Assembly: GCA_001464385.1 (NCBI GenBank)
Contig: LNFB01000316.1
Location: 1-64,000, forward strand
DNA length: 64,000 nt
Direction of reading: 5' to 3'
DNA from: Deltaproteobacteria bacterium Ga0077550
GTDB lineage: Bacteria > Myxococcota_A > Polyangia > Nannocystales > Nannocystaceae
Notes under the pieces: model-generated
The model's input: the letters and a program-made list of their open reading frames with translations, nothing else
Databases searched by the model: none
What the model was told of the DNA's origin: nothing
Made by a program: the position numbers and the translations under genes
Part shown: positions 17,311-25,762 of the stretch, piece after piece
Layout of the letters: each line of letters opens with the position of its first letter
How positions within the stretch are numbered: position 1 is the first letter of the stretch

Positions 17311-17778
17311 TCAGGCGCCCGGTCGCGGCGACGCGAGCAGGGCGGTCCGCAGCGCCCGAAGCCGCCGGCGCGTCTCCCAGCGGAACACCACCGCGAGGAT
17401 CGGCTCCAGCACAGACGCCAGCCATCGCGGGCGCGCGGCGAAGTTGTACGTGTAGACGATCCGGCTGCGATGCTCGCCGGTGCGCTCGTGACGGATCGAC
17501 GCCGCCCAGCGCTCGAACAGCGGCGGCCGGTTCACCATCTTCACCGCCGCGACCTCGCCGCGGACGAAGCTGACGTAGACCGTCCGCAGTCGCAGTCCGC
17601 CGACGACCCATCGACCGCTGCACACCGCGACCTCGCCCTTGCCCGCGGGCCTGCCGCCCTCGACGAAGGCCTCGCGCAGCAGCGTGTCCCACTGCAGCCG
17701 GCGATCGTAGTCGTGCACGAGATCGAACACGGTGTCGCAATCCGCGGGCAGCTCCTCGCTCACGGCCTCGCGCACCAC
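17311..17778 (-). CDS. START/SRPBCC-like polyketide cyclase-type protein
   Basis: About 155 residues starting at tandem GTG codons (17778 or 17775). The pattern VREAVSEELPADCDTVFDLV, HDYDRRLQWDTLLREAFVEG and later RSRIVYTYNFAARPRWLASV is that of coenzyme-Q-binding Coq10/START-type proteins with a helix-grip fold: a DYxRRxxWD element near residue 25, a Pro-rich turn and a long C-terminal helix. It would bind a hydrophobic ligand in the cytoplasm, ligand unknown. It is divergent from the TSUP transporter gene across about 140 nt, which contains that gene's sigma-54 control region. Confidence 0.75.
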   Translation of the reverse strand: MVREAVSEELPADCDTVFDLVHDYDRRLQWDTLLREAFVEGGRPAGKGEVAVCSGRWVVGGLRLRTVYVSFVRGEVAAVKMVNRPPLFERWAASIRHERTGEHRSRIVYTYNFAARPRWLASVLEPILAVVFRWETRRRLRALRTALLASPRPGA

Positions 17779-17833
17779 GCGGTGGAGTCTACCCCCATCG
17801 ATCGCGATCGCGGCGGTCCCGAGAAACGCCGCC

Positions 17834-17848
17834 GTTTCACCGCGTTTC
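17834..17848 (+). promoter_or_regulatory. Putative upstream activator site for the TSUP gene
   Basis: GTTTCACCGCGTTTC is two GTTTC boxes with a 10-bp period. The identical 15-mer occurs at 20045-20059 before the persulfide dioxygenase gene, and both copies are followed by GCCGTGGG. A GAAAC at 17823 adds an inverted half-site here. The position is about 70-83 bp upstream of the predicted sigma-54 start point, which suits an enhancer bound by the activator at 18708. Confidence 0.65.
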
Positions 17849-17890
17849 CACGCCGTGGGCGCGCGCTCGATCGCAGGGCATTTCCCGCGG

Positions 17891-17906
17891 TGGCACGCGC
17901 CGTGCT
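17891..17906 (+). promoter_or_regulatory. Sigma-54 (-24/-12) promoter of the TSUP gene
   Basis: TGGCACG-CGCC-GTGCT matches the sigma-54 consensus TGGCACG-N4-TTGCW with one mismatch and the exact GG-N10-GC spacing (GG 17892-17893, GC 17904-17905). The expected start point is near 17917, three nt before the ATG at 17920. Confidence 0.7.
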
Positions 17907-17919
17907 CATGGCGTTCGTC

Positions 17920-18672
17920 ATGCTCGCCCTCGCCACGTTGCTCGCCGTCGCCATCGGCATCGCGCTCGGTCTGCTCGGCGGAGGCGGCTCGATCCTGACG
18001 GTCCCGATCCTCCGCTACACCCTGCACATGCCGGCCCACACCGCGGTCGCCGGCTCGCTGTTCGTCGTCGCGGTCACCAGCGCGGTGGCCCTGGTCTCGC
18101 ACGCGCGCGGCGGTCGGGTCCGGTGGCGCACGGGGCTGCTGTTCGGGACGACGGGGATGATCGGCGCGTTCGCGGCCGGCCGCGTCGCGCACCTCATCCC
18201 CGGGTCGGTCCTGTTGCTGGCGTTCGCGGCGATGATGGTCGCCACGTCGATCGCGATGCTGCGGCCGCGCAAGGCCGGCGCGGTGGTCCACGTCGGCGAG
18301 CTGCCGGTCGGCAAGGTGCTCGCCGAGGGCCTCGTCGTCGGCGCGGTGACCGGGCTCGTCGGCGCGGGCGGTGGCTTCCTCGTGGTGCCCGCGCTCGCGA
18401 TGCTCGGCGGCCTGCCGCTGCCGATCGCGATCGGGACCTCGCTGCTGGTGATCGCGATGAAGTCGACGGCGGGATTGCTCGGCTACCTCGGGACCACCGA
18501 CGTCCCGTGGACGCCCGTGCTCGCGGTCACGGCGGCGGCCGTCGTCGGGAGCTTGCTCGGTGGCCGCTGGGTCGGCCGCATCGACGAACGCGTCCTTCGA
18601 CGCGGCTTCGGCCTCTTCGTCCTCGCGATGGCGGGCCTGGTGCTCTGGCAGGAGCTCGGGGCGTCGCTGTAG
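17920..18672 (+). CDS. TSUP (TauE/SafE-type) sulfur-compound transporter
   Basis: A 250-residue protein with about eight membrane helices. The family's paired repeats are visible: GIALGLLGGGGSILTVPILR near residue 15, and VGAVTGLVGAGGGFLVVPAL near residue 145. Both show the G-x-x-G-x-G-G-G-x-x-x-V-P pattern. TSUP proteins move sulfite, sulfide, thiosulfate or organosulfonates across the inner membrane. An ATG at 17908 is also in frame, but the predicted transcription start lies after it, so 17920 is preferred. The following activator, persulfide dioxygenase and rhodanese genes point to sulfide or sulfite handling. A weak hairpin (18678-18690) follows the stop. Confidence 0.9.
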   Translation: MLALATLLAVAIGIALGLLGGGGSILTVPILRYTLHMPAHTAVAGSLFVVAVTSAVALVSHARGGRVRWRTGLLFGTTGMIGAFAAGRVAHLIPGSVLLLAFAAMMVATSIAMLRPRKAGAVVHVGELPVGKVLAEGLVVGAVTGLVGAGGGFLVVPALAMLGGLPLPIAIGTSLLVIAMKSTAGLLGYLGTTDVPWTPVLAVTAAAVVGSLLGGRWVGRIDERVLRRGFGLFVLAMAGLVLWQELGASL

Positions 18673-18707
18673 AGCGACCCGACCGTCGGGCTGGTAGAAC
18701 CGACGCG

Positions 18708-20036
<1,329 letters not shown>

Positions 20037-20044
20037 AGCACCGC

Positions 20045-20059
20045 GTTTCACCGCGTTTC
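20045..20059 (+). promoter_or_regulatory. Putative upstream activator site for the persulfide dioxygenase gene
   Basis: GTTTCACCGCGTTTC is identical to the element at 17834-17848 and begins 9 nt after the activator's stop codon. It lies 11 bp farther from its -12 element than the other copy does, about one helical turn, so both sites would present a bound activator on the same DNA face. Confidence 0.65.
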
Positions 20060-20111
20060 AGCCGTGGGTGGATCGAGCGACTTGGCCGACGTGGCTGCGC
20101 GAGATCACGGG

Positions 20112-20129
20112 TTGGCATCGGCGATGCAA
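20112..20129 (+). promoter_or_regulatory. Sigma-54 (-24/-12) promoter of the persulfide dioxygenase gene
   Basis: TTGGCATCGGCGATGCAA has GG at 20114-20115 and GC at 20126-20127, exactly ten bases apart, with the flanking TTGG and TGCAA expected of the consensus. The predicted start is near 20139, three nt before the ATG at 20142. The arrangement is identical to that of the TSUP gene. Confidence 0.75.
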
Positions 20130-20141
20130 CCCTCGGCGGTC

Positions 20142-20834
20142 ATGCTGCTGCGACAACTGTTCGACCCCGAGAGCTCGACCTACTCGTACCTCGTCGCCGA
20201 CGAGGCGAGCGGCGAGGCGGCGCTCATCGATCCGGTGCGCGAGCAGATCGAGCGCGACCTCGGGCTCGTCGCCGAGCTCGGTCTGCGCCTGCGCTGGGTG
20301 CTCGAGACGCACGTGCACGCCGACCACGTCACCGCCGCGGGGGCGCTGCGCGAGCGCACCGGGGCGCGCACGGTGGCGAGCACGACGGGGGCGCCGTGCA
20401 TCGACGTCCGCCTCGCGCACGGCGAGCGCCTGCCGCTCGGCGCACTCGAGATCGTCGCCCTCGAGACGCCGGGGCACACCGACGACGGCCTCAGCTACCT
20501 CGTCGGCTCGCACGTCTTCACCGGGGACACGCTGCTCATCCGCGGGTGCGGTCGCGCCGACTTCCAGAACGGCGATGCGGGGGCGCTGTACGACTCGATC
20601 ACCCGCACGCTGTTCACCCTGCCTGGCGACACCGCCGTGTGGCCGGGCCACGACTACCGCGGCTTCACGTCGAGCACGATCGCCGAGGAGCGCCAGAGCA
20701 ATCCCCGCCTGGCCGGTCGCACGCGCGACGAGTTCATCGCGCTGATGGCCGGCCTGCGCCTCCCGCCGCCCAAGCGGCTGGCCGAGTCGGTCCCGGCCAA
20801 CCGCGCCTGCGGCCTGACCCCTTCCGCTGTTTGA
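20142..20834 (+). CDS. Persulfide dioxygenase (ETHE1/Blh-type metallo-beta-lactamase fold)
   Basis: A 230-residue enzyme that oxidises glutathione persulfide to sulfite in the cytoplasm. The metal motif THVHADH lies at about 56-62. ETPGHTDDGLSY and VFTGDTLLIRGCGRADFQNGD are specific to the ETHE1 group, as opposed to glyoxalase II, and WPGHDYRGFTSSTIAEE follows. The start MLLRQLFDPESSTYSYL matches the usual N-terminus of the family, so 20142 is chosen over upstream starts at 20124 and 20064. The gene follows the sigma-54 activator and precedes a rhodanese, the partner that typically transfers sulfane sulfur in this pathway. Confidence 0.92.
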   Translation: MLLRQLFDPESSTYSYLVADEASGEAALIDPVREQIERDLGLVAELGLRLRWVLETHVHADHVTAAGALRERTGARTVASTTGAPCIDVRLAHGERLPLGALEIVALETPGHTDDGLSYLVGSHVFTGDTLLIRGCGRADFQNGDAGALYDSITRTLFTLPGDTAVWPGHDYRGFTSSTIAEERQSNPRLAGRTRDEFIALMAGLRLPPPKRLAESVPANRACGLTPSAV

Positions 20835-20869
20835 GCCCGTTCCGCTGTTGGAGCGCCGAGGAGACCACC

Positions 20870-21208
20870 ATGTTGCACGCATCCACCCAACCGTTCCCGA
20901 AGAACCTCTCCGTCCGCGAGCTCGCCGCCTGGCAGGGGCGCGCCCGCCTCGTCGATGTCCGCGAGCCCGCCGAGTTCGTCGGCGAGCTCGGACACGTGCC
21001 GCACGCCGAGCTGGTGCCGCTGTCGACCCTGCCGCGCGCGGCCGAGTCCTGGGATCGCGGCGCGCCCATCGTCGTGATCTGCCGCTCGGGCGGACGATCG
21101 GCCGCGGCCGCGCGCACGCTCGAGCAGATGGGCTTTCGCGCGGTGATGAACCTCGACGGCGGCATGATCGCGGTCAACGCCGCGGGCCTGCCGGTCGCGC
21201 GGCGCTGA
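20870..21208 (+). CDS. Single-domain rhodanese sulfurtransferase
   Basis: A 112-residue protein with one rhodanese domain. LVDVREPAEFVGELGHVPHA at about 24-43 is the CH2-type motif, and the active-site loop ICRSGGRS at about 68-75 contains the catalytic Cys. MNLDGGMIAVNAAGLPV completes the fold. GAGGAG lies a few nt before the ATG. Located 35 nt after the persulfide dioxygenase, it should transfer sulfane sulfur between small thiols and that enzyme. It is the last gene of the sulfur module and converges on the protease gene of the Reb locus. Confidence 0.9.
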   Translation: MLHASTQPFPKNLSVRELAAWQGRARLVDVREPAEFVGELGHVPHAELVPLSTLPRAAESWDRGAPIVVICRSGGRSAAAARTLEQMGFRAVMNLDGGMIAVNAAGLPVARR

Positions 21209-21232
21209 AAAGCGTGCTCGGTCCGCTGCGCA

Positions 21233-23095
21233 TCAGCTCCCGGTCTGGGCCCGAGGCGGCCGCAGGATGCGGGTCGCCTCCTGCAGCAGGCGCTTGCAGT
21301 CGAGCTTGCCCGCGCCCCACTGAACCGCGGGTGTCCGCGGATCGACCGTGCCCTGCAGGAAGAGCTTCGCGTCGGCGGGCGTGAGCGCCGGGTCGAGCTG
21401 CAGCAGCGCTGCGACGGCGCCCGCGACGTACGGCGCCGAGAAGCTGGTCCCGCGACTGACCAGATACGCCGATTGTCCGATCTGATACAGCGGCTTGGGG
21501 CCCGAGCGGCTGGACTTGGCCATGCCGACGTACTCGCCGGGCGCCGAGAGATCGGGCTTCAGCCGCTGGTCGCGGGTCGGTCCCTGGCTCGAGAAGCCGC
21601 TCGCCTCGCCGAGCGCGATGCCCTCGGCCTTGTAGATCTTCGACGTCGAGGTCACCCACTCGTTGCGCGTCGCGTAGGAGCCGACCGTGACCGCGCTGCG
21701 GGCCGCGCCCGGTGAGCCGACCTTGTAGCCGGCCGACGCGCCCGCGCTGATGTAGGCCTCCTGGGCGTCGTATGTCCAGGCGTGGACGCGCACCGGATCG
21801 GGGAGGTTCGTGCCCGAGCGGAGCTTGACGTGCATCGTCCACGGACCGCGCAGGTTCTCGTCGTCGGACGAGATCTTCACGACCAGCACGTAGTAGATGT
21901 CGCCGGTCACCGCCTCGCGATCCTTGTCCCAGAGCCCCTGGTAGCCCTGCGCGGTGACGTCGTCCTGCTCGGCGACGTTGACCGGCGCGGCGTAGGCGAA
22001 GCCGCGGGGATCCTCGAGCGTCAGCTGCAGGTGGTCGTGGCGCTTGCCCCACACCGTCAGCCGAAGCTGTCCCTCGCGCACGTTCGGATCGGCGGCGCTC
22101 GGCGACAGCACCGGCTGGGCCTCGAACGCCCACACGGGGCTCTCGTCGCTGAAGTCGTGCATCGCGTGGATGTCGTCGTCACCCTCGTTGCCGGCCGACA
22201 CGACCACGATGCGGCCCTTGCCGGAGATCTCGTCCACGTGCTGCGAGAGCGCGTCGTAGCCGTCGTGGCCGTCGGAGTGGCCGCCGAGGCTGAGGTTGAT
22301 GACCAGCGGGAGCCCGAGCTTGTCGGCGCGCTCGCACAGCCAGTCCATCGCGCGGATGAGATCGGCGTCGCTGAACGTGGTCTTGACCATCGCGATCTTC
22401 GCCTGGGGCGCGACGCCGATCATGGCCCCGTCCGGCGAGCCGCGGCCGTTGCCGGCGGCGGCGCTGGCCACCGAGGTGCCGTGGCCGTTGGTGTCGGGGG
22501 AATCCTTCGCCGCGTCGACGATCGGCTTGAACCCGTCACCGTACTTCTCGTCCGTGGTCTGGTCCCAGTAGGCGACGATGCGCGTCGACTTGTCGACCTC
22601 GGCGAACGCCGGGTGCAGCACGTCGATGCCGGTGTCGACGATGCCGACGAGCACGCCCTCGCCGAGCAGCGCCGGGAAGAACCGCTCGCCGCTGTCGTTG
22701 GTGAGCGCGCTGGCCTCGTTGGCGAGGTTGAGGTGAGGGCGCAGCTCCGCGGCGAGTTGCATGCGCACCACGCTGGCGTCGTCGGCTGCCTCGAGCACCT
22801 TGTCGAACGGGATGCGGGCGGTGATCACCCGCGCACCGGCAGCGGCGTGGACGACCCCGCCGAGCTTCTCGATGTGCTTCGTCGCCCGCGCGGCGTCGTT
22901 GGTGCGGATGACGACGTCGAGCTTGCCGTCCCGCGAGACATGGCGCGCCAGATCCTGGGTGCTGAAGAACCCCGCGACCAGCTCCGAGCGATCCGGAGCC
23001 GCTCGTTGCTTGCTGTCCTTGTCGTGGTGGGGTGACGTCGCGACCCGGTGGACGATGTGGCGCAGGGCGTGATCGAGCTTGCTGTGGGTGCTCAT
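21233..23095 (-). CDS. Subtilisin-like (S8) serine protease, last gene of the Reb locus
   Basis: A 620-residue S8 peptidase with the full triad: Asp in GIVDTGIDV (about 154), His in DTNGHGTSVAS (about 205) and Ser in GTSFSAPYVAGA (about 547). The 150 residues before the Asp resemble an I9-type propeptide (VVIRTNDAARATKHIEKLGG). A non-catalytic insertion of about 200 residues lies between the His and Ser blocks. The N-terminus MSTHSKLDHALRHIVHRVAT has no clear Sec or Tat signal, unusual for this family. The start lies 3 nt from the upstream small gene, so it is co-transcribed with the Reb genes. It may process or accompany the R-body. Confidence 0.9.
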   Translation of the reverse strand: MSTHSKLDHALRHIVHRVATSPHHDKDSKQRAAPDRSELVAGFFSTQDLARHVSRDGKLDVVIRTNDAARATKHIEKLGGVVHAAAGARVITARIPFDKVLEAADDASVVRMQLAAELRPHLNLANEASALTNDSGERFFPALLGEGVLVGIVDTGIDVLHPAFAEVDKSTRIVAYWDQTTDEKYGDGFKPIVDAAKDSPDTNGHGTSVASAAAGNGRGSPDGAMIGVAPQAKIAMVKTTFSDADLIRAMDWLCERADKLGLPLVINLSLGGHSDGHDGYDALSQHVDEISGKGRIVVVSAGNEGDDDIHAMHDFSDESPVWAFEAQPVLSPSAADPNVREGQLRLTVWGKRHDHLQLTLEDPRGFAYAAPVNVAEQDDVTAQGYQGLWDKDREAVTGDIYYVLVVKISSDDENLRGPWTMHVKLRSGTNLPDPVRVHAWTYDAQEAYISAGASAGYKVGSPGAARSAVTVGSYATRNEWVTSTSKIYKAEGIALGEASGFSSQGPTRDQRLKPDLSAPGEYVGMAKSSRSGPKPLYQIGQSAYLVSRGTSFSAPYVAGAVAALLQLDPALTPADAKLFLQGTVDPRTPAVQWGAGKLDCKRLLQEATRILRPPRAQTGS

Positions 23096-23098
23096 GGG

Positions 23099-23428
23099 CT
23101 ACTCTTTCCTGTGGTCCTTGTGGTCGGGGGCCGGCGCGTAGTCGTTGAGCCAGGCGCGCAGGCTGTCGATGTCGCCCGCCGACAGCGGCAGCGTCTCGTT
23201 GAGGTTGGTGGTGCCGACGACCGGCTGCGTCCCGGGCAGCGGGTTGGGCAGCTGCACCCGGACGTTGGCGAGGCTCACCGTGAAGAAGAACGGCCCGGTC
23301 TTGCCCGCGCGACCGCCGGTGCCGGCGGGCGAGACCCCCAGGCAGATGCGCAGCCCGGTGCGGTGCTCGGCTTCGTCATGGCCGCTGAAGCACACTAGAA
23401 ACGTGGTCGTGGCGTCCTTGTCGGTCAT
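23099..23428 (-). CDS. Reb-locus protein of unknown function, 109 residues
   Basis: Starts at an ATG overlapping the stop of the upstream gene (ATGA). MTDKDATTTFLVCFSGHDEA opens the protein. A central Gly-rich stretch (GVSPAGTGGRAGKTGPFFFT) leads to LANVRVQLPNPLPGTQPVVG and an acidic helix LSAGDIDSLRAWLNDY. No signal peptide or membrane segment is present. Its place directly before the protease gene suggests an adaptor or inhibitor, but nothing in the sequence proves that. I do not recognise a family. Confidence 0.65.
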   Translation of the reverse strand: MTDKDATTTFLVCFSGHDEAEHRTGLRICLGVSPAGTGGRAGKTGPFFFTVSLANVRVQLPNPLPGTQPVVGTTNLNETLPLSAGDIDSLRAWLNDYAPAPDHKDHRKE

Positions 23429-23790
23429 CAGTCGGTCCCCTGCGTGTGTCGGCCACGGCCATCCGCGCCGAAGGTGTGCTCGAGTGAATGCATGATCGTG
23501 CCGAGCGACCGATCGAGCGCGGTCATGCTGCGGGTGAGGAGATCGGTGTAGGGCGTCGGCCTCGGCGGTCCCGCCGAGCTCGGCGACTCCATCTGCAGCA
23601 GCATGTCGCGGAGCGCTCGCTGCTGATCGCGGAGCAGCCGGCGCTGGGTGTGCAACACCTGCATCGGGTCGAATCGCGGCGGCGCAGGGATCTCGAACGG
23701 CGGTGGCTCGGGGGCGGCGTCGGTCGGGACGAGCGCGTCGGGGGGGATGTGCTCGTAGGCCTCGACGTCGATGATTGGTTGGTTCGACAT
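23428..23790 (-). CDS. Reb-locus protein with Pro-rich start and coiled-coil-like helix
   Basis: A 120-residue soluble protein. The first 45 residues are Pro/Glu-rich (HIPPDALVPTDAAPEPPPFE). A long amphipathic helix follows, DPMQVLHTQRRLLRDQQRAL and on to RDMLLQMES, then a second helix TDLLTRSMTALDRSLGTIMH. The layout suggests an oligomerising or scaffold protein. AGAGGAG precedes the ATG, and the stop overlaps the next start. No family is recognised. It is conserved in position within the collinear Reb gene string. Confidence 0.65.
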   Translation of the reverse strand: MSNQPIIDVEAYEHIPPDALVPTDAAPEPPPFEIPAPPRFDPMQVLHTQRRLLRDQQRALRDMLLQMESPSSAGPPRPTPYTDLLTRSMTALDRSLGTIMHSLEHTFGADGRGRHTQGTD

Positions 23791-23813
23791 GGTCGGCTCC
23801 TCTTGGCGGGAGT

Positions 23814-24236
23814 TCAGTTCGAGGACTTGCTGGCGCCGGTCGGGAACGCAGACAGCACGGTCGCGGCGTTCTGGCCGATCGTGAGGAAGTCACCCGCGGC
23901 GGTCTGGATGAGACCCTGCGCGGTGTCGATGATCTGCTTGTAGAGCACCATCTCCGGGGTCTCGATCCACTTGGCCGCGGCGACGCCCATGGCGGTGGTC
24001 GCGATCGTCGAGACGTTGCGGAGCATGTCGGTGGCGTCCTGGATCGCGATCGCCATCGATTGCGCGACCGATTGCACGGCCATGCCGCTGGCCTGCTGCG
24101 CTGGATACGTCGGATCGCTGGGCGGCGCGGCGGTGCTGGGCGGTCCGCTCGCGCCCGAGTCGGTGGTCGCGATCACGGCGCGGCCGGTCACGGCGGTGCT
24201 GATGAACGAAACTGTCTGCTCGGTCGGATCGTCCAT
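23814..24236 (-). CDS. Reb-associated protein, 140 residues
   Basis: The N-terminal 50 residues are Thr/Ala/Pro-rich. The C-terminal part is strongly helical and Ala/Met/Gln-rich: GMAVQSVAQSMAIAIQDATD, then LRNVSTIATTAMGVAAAKWI. This resembles an enlarged relative of the RebB helices (Gln-Ser, Ala-Ile and Thr-Thr spacing), but the GD/EAPAMAMG core is missing. CAGGAG precedes the start. It follows the fifth RebB gene by 23 nt and is probably a structural or assembly partner of the R-body. No signal peptide is present. Confidence 0.6.
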   Translation of the reverse strand: MDDPTEQTVSFISTAVTGRAVIATTDSGASGPPSTAAPPSDPTYPAQQASGMAVQSVAQSMAIAIQDATDMLRNVSTIATTAMGVAAAKWIETPEMVLYKQIIDTAQGLIQTAAGDFLTIGQNAATVLSAFPTGASKSSN

Positions 24237-24259
24237 GCTCGGCTCCTGGTTCGCGGACG

Positions 24260-24493
24260 TCAGTCATCGATCAATGCGAGGAGCATCGCGACGGCCGAGG
24301 TGGTGGCGGCCTGGTGGGCGATGAATGCCTGCTGCTGGGCGAACACCGCGTTCATCGCGGCCATCGCCGCCGAGTTCGCGAGGTTCTGGGCGAGCGCCGC
24401 CATCGCCATCGCCGGGGCCAAGCCGACGACGGTGGTGTCGATGGTGGTGACCGCGTCGACCACCGCACTCGAGACTGTCCGCGGCGTCGTCAT
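24260..24493 (-). CDS. rebB: RebB-family R-body protein (copy nearest the protease)
   Basis: A 77-residue member of the RebB family. The conserved pattern is visible in full: VVDAVTTIDTTVVGLAPAMA, then MAALAQNLANSAAMAAMNAV and FAQQQAFIAHQAATTSAVAM. RebB proteins polymerise into the proteinaceous ribbon of R-bodies (refractile bodies), first described as a killing trait of Caedibacter. The protein is small, Ala-rich and without a signal peptide, as expected for cytoplasmic assembly. A GGAG ribosome-binding site precedes the ATG. It is separated from the upstream copy by 108 nt that contain a hairpin. Confidence 0.85.
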   Translation of the reverse strand: MTTPRTVSSAVVDAVTTIDTTVVGLAPAMAMAALAQNLANSAAMAAMNAVFAQQQAFIAHQAATTSAVAMLLALIDD

Positions 24494-24543
24494 GGTCGGC
24501 TCCGGTGGGCGAGGGGGGCGATCCGCGCGGCGCCGGCGGGCCG

Positions 24544-24573
24544 CAATCGCGGGGGCCTAGACCCCTGCGATTG
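24544..24573 (-). other. Intergenic hairpin between RebB genes
   Basis: An inverted repeat: CAATCGC(G)GGGG, six-nt loop, CCCC(T)GCGATTG, giving a 12-bp stem with one G-T position. It sits between two RebB genes and has no downstream T-run in the transcribed direction. It is better read as an attenuator or mRNA-processing/stability element than as a full terminator. Confidence 0.6.
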
Positions 24574-24601
24574 TGGCCACCGGTGCCGCCGGATCATCGA
24601 T

Positions 24602-24850
24602 TCACGAGCCGCTCACCAGGTGGGCGACCGCGATGGTGCTGGCGGTCTGATAGGTCACGTTGGCCTGCTGCTGGGCGTAGACCGCGTTGGCCGCGGCCAT
24701 GGCCACCGAGTTGCCGACGGTCTGGTACAGGCTGCCCATCGCCGTGGAGGGCGATGCCCCGAGCACGGTCGCATTGGTGGTGCTGAGCTCGTCAGTCACC
24801 TGTGGATTGAGGGTGGTGTTCGCGAAGGTCGAGGTGGTGCCGTTTGCCAT
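24602..24850 (-). CDS. rebB: RebB-family R-body protein (near-duplicate of the 24937 copy)
   Basis: An 82-residue protein. LNPQVTDELSTTNATVLGAS then PSTAMGSLYQTVGNSVAMAA and NAVYAQQQANVTYQTASTIA match the RebB family end to end. The central hundred bases are almost identical to the 24937 copy, including third codon positions, which indicates recent tandem duplication. No ribosome-binding site is evident between the upstream hairpin and the ATG, unlike the other copies, so expression may differ. Role: structural subunit of an R-body ribbon (family knowledge). Confidence 0.88.
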   Translation of the reverse strand: MANGTTSTFANTTLNPQVTDELSTTNATVLGASPSTAMGSLYQTVGNSVAMAAANAVYAQQQANVTYQTASTIAVAHLVSGS

Positions 24851-24869
24851 GGGAGATCACTGCTTTGTT

Positions 24870-24896
24870 CCCGCGGGCCCTTTCGGGGCCCGCGGG
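24870..24896 (-). other. Strong GC hairpin between the two near-identical RebB genes
   Basis: A perfect 11-bp inverted repeat, CCCGCGGGCCC with a TTTCG loop and GGGCCCGCGGG, lying 20 nt before the start codon of the downstream RebB gene. There is no T-run on the transcribed strand. It could stall transcription, mark a processing site or protect the upstream mRNA, setting subunit ratios. Confidence 0.7.
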
Positions 24897-24936
24897 CGTG
24901 GGTTTGGGGTGGACGGATCGATTCGACGCAGGACGA

Positions 24937-25185
24937 TTACGTCCCGATGAGCTTCTTCACCGCGACGGTGGTCGCGGTCTGGTAGGTCACGTTGGCCTGC
25001 TGCTGGGCGTAGACCGCGTTGGCCGCGGCCATGGCCACCGAGTTGCCGATGGTCTGGTACAGGCTGCCCATCGCCATCGCCGGGGCTTCGCCGAGCACCG
25101 TCGCATTGGTCGTCGTGACCTGATCGGTGACCTGCGGGTTGAGGACGGGGTTCGCGAAATTGCTGGTCGAGCTGCTGTCTGCCAT
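24937..25185 (-). CDS. rebB: RebB-family R-body protein
   Basis: An 82-residue protein, the copy closest to the family consensus: LNPQVTDQVTTTNATVLGEA, PAMAMGSLYQTIGNSVAMAA, NAVYAQQQANVTYQTATTVA. All conserved family positions are present (the GEAPAMAMGxLYQ core and the Q-Q-Q-A-N segment). No signal peptide. GAAGG lies about 10 nt before the ATG. With the other four paralogs it provides the several subunit types that R-bodies usually need. Confidence 0.92.
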   Translation of the reverse strand: MADSSSTSNFANPVLNPQVTDQVTTTNATVLGEAPAMAMGSLYQTIGNSVAMAAANAVYAQQQANVTYQTATTVAVKKLIGT

Positions 25186-25236
25186 TTGCTGTTACCTTCT
25201 TCGTTGGGTTCGAACTACTACGGAGGGAGACTTGGG

Positions 25237-25464
25237 TCACGGCCGGAGGATCGCCAGCACATCCGCGACGGAGGCGGTCTGCGCGGTGATGTAGGCCTGC
25301 TGCTGGGCGAACACCGCGTTGTAGGCGGCGAGGGATTGCGCGTAGCCCAGGGTCACGAACTGCGAGCCGCTGGCCATCGACGGCGCGGCGCCGACGACCA
25401 TGGCGTTGATGGTGGTGATGGCGTCGGCGACCTGGGGATCGAGGGTCGGATGCGTGGCTGACAT
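25237..25464 (-). CDS. rebB: RebB-family R-body protein, divergent copy
   Basis: A 75-residue protein. LDPQVADAITTINAMVVGAA, PSMASGSQFVTLGYAQSLAA and NAVFAQQQAYITAQTASVAD keep the family spacing, although the LYQ core is replaced by QFVT. GAAGGAG 6 nt before the ATG is the strongest ribosome-binding site in the operon, suggesting high expression. It is the second RebB gene after the DUF1906 gene. Confidence 0.85.
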   Translation of the reverse strand: MSATHPTLDPQVADAITTINAMVVGAAPSMASGSQFVTLGYAQSLAAYNAVFAQQQAYITAQTASVADVLAILRP

Positions 25465-25510
25465 GGGGACTCCTTCGGACGGTCGGGTTCGGACGGGCAG
25501 GTTCGGACGG

Positions 25511-25762
25511 TCAGGGGCGGCTGCCCGCGCCGATGCCGGCGCGGACGATCTGGCTGCACACCGCGGCGACGGCCGCGACCTCGATCTGCTTGGCGCCGAA
25601 CTGGGTCTGCGCTGCGTTGTGCATGAGCAAGGTCAGCGAGTGCGCGAGCGACTCGTAGGCGATCGCCTGGGCCTCGGAGGGCGCGGTGCCCACGACGCCC
25701 TTGTTGACGTCGTTGACGCTGCGCGTCGCCGCGGCCAGGCCGGCGCTCTGGGGCGTGCTCAT
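25511..25762 (-). CDS. RebB-like protein, most divergent copy
   Basis: An 83-residue protein. AAATRSVNDVNKGVVGTAPS, EAQAIAYESLAHSLTLLMHN and AAQTQFGAKQIEVAAVAAVC follow the RebB helix pattern (VGxAPSxA core, HNAAQTQ segment) but are clearly diverged. The ATG overlaps the DUF1906 stop codon (ATGA), so the two are translationally coupled. It may act as an R-body assembly or capping subunit. Membership of the family is likely but less certain than for the other four. Confidence 0.7.
   Translation of the reverse strand: MSTPQSAGLAAATRSVNDVNKGVVGTAPSEAQAIAYESLAHSLTLLMHNAAQTQFGAKQIEVAAVAAVCSQIVRAGIGAGSRP

Noticed and set aside
20142-20834. Glyoxalase II or generic hydrolase
   Set aside because: The IRGCGRADFQNGD and WPGHDYRGF segments, the N-terminus and the rhodanese/TSUP context fit ETHE1-type persulfide dioxygenase better.
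24870-24896. Rho-independent terminator between RebB genes
   Set aside because: The stem is strong, but no T-run follows on the transcribed strand and the downstream genes have no separate recognisable promoter.
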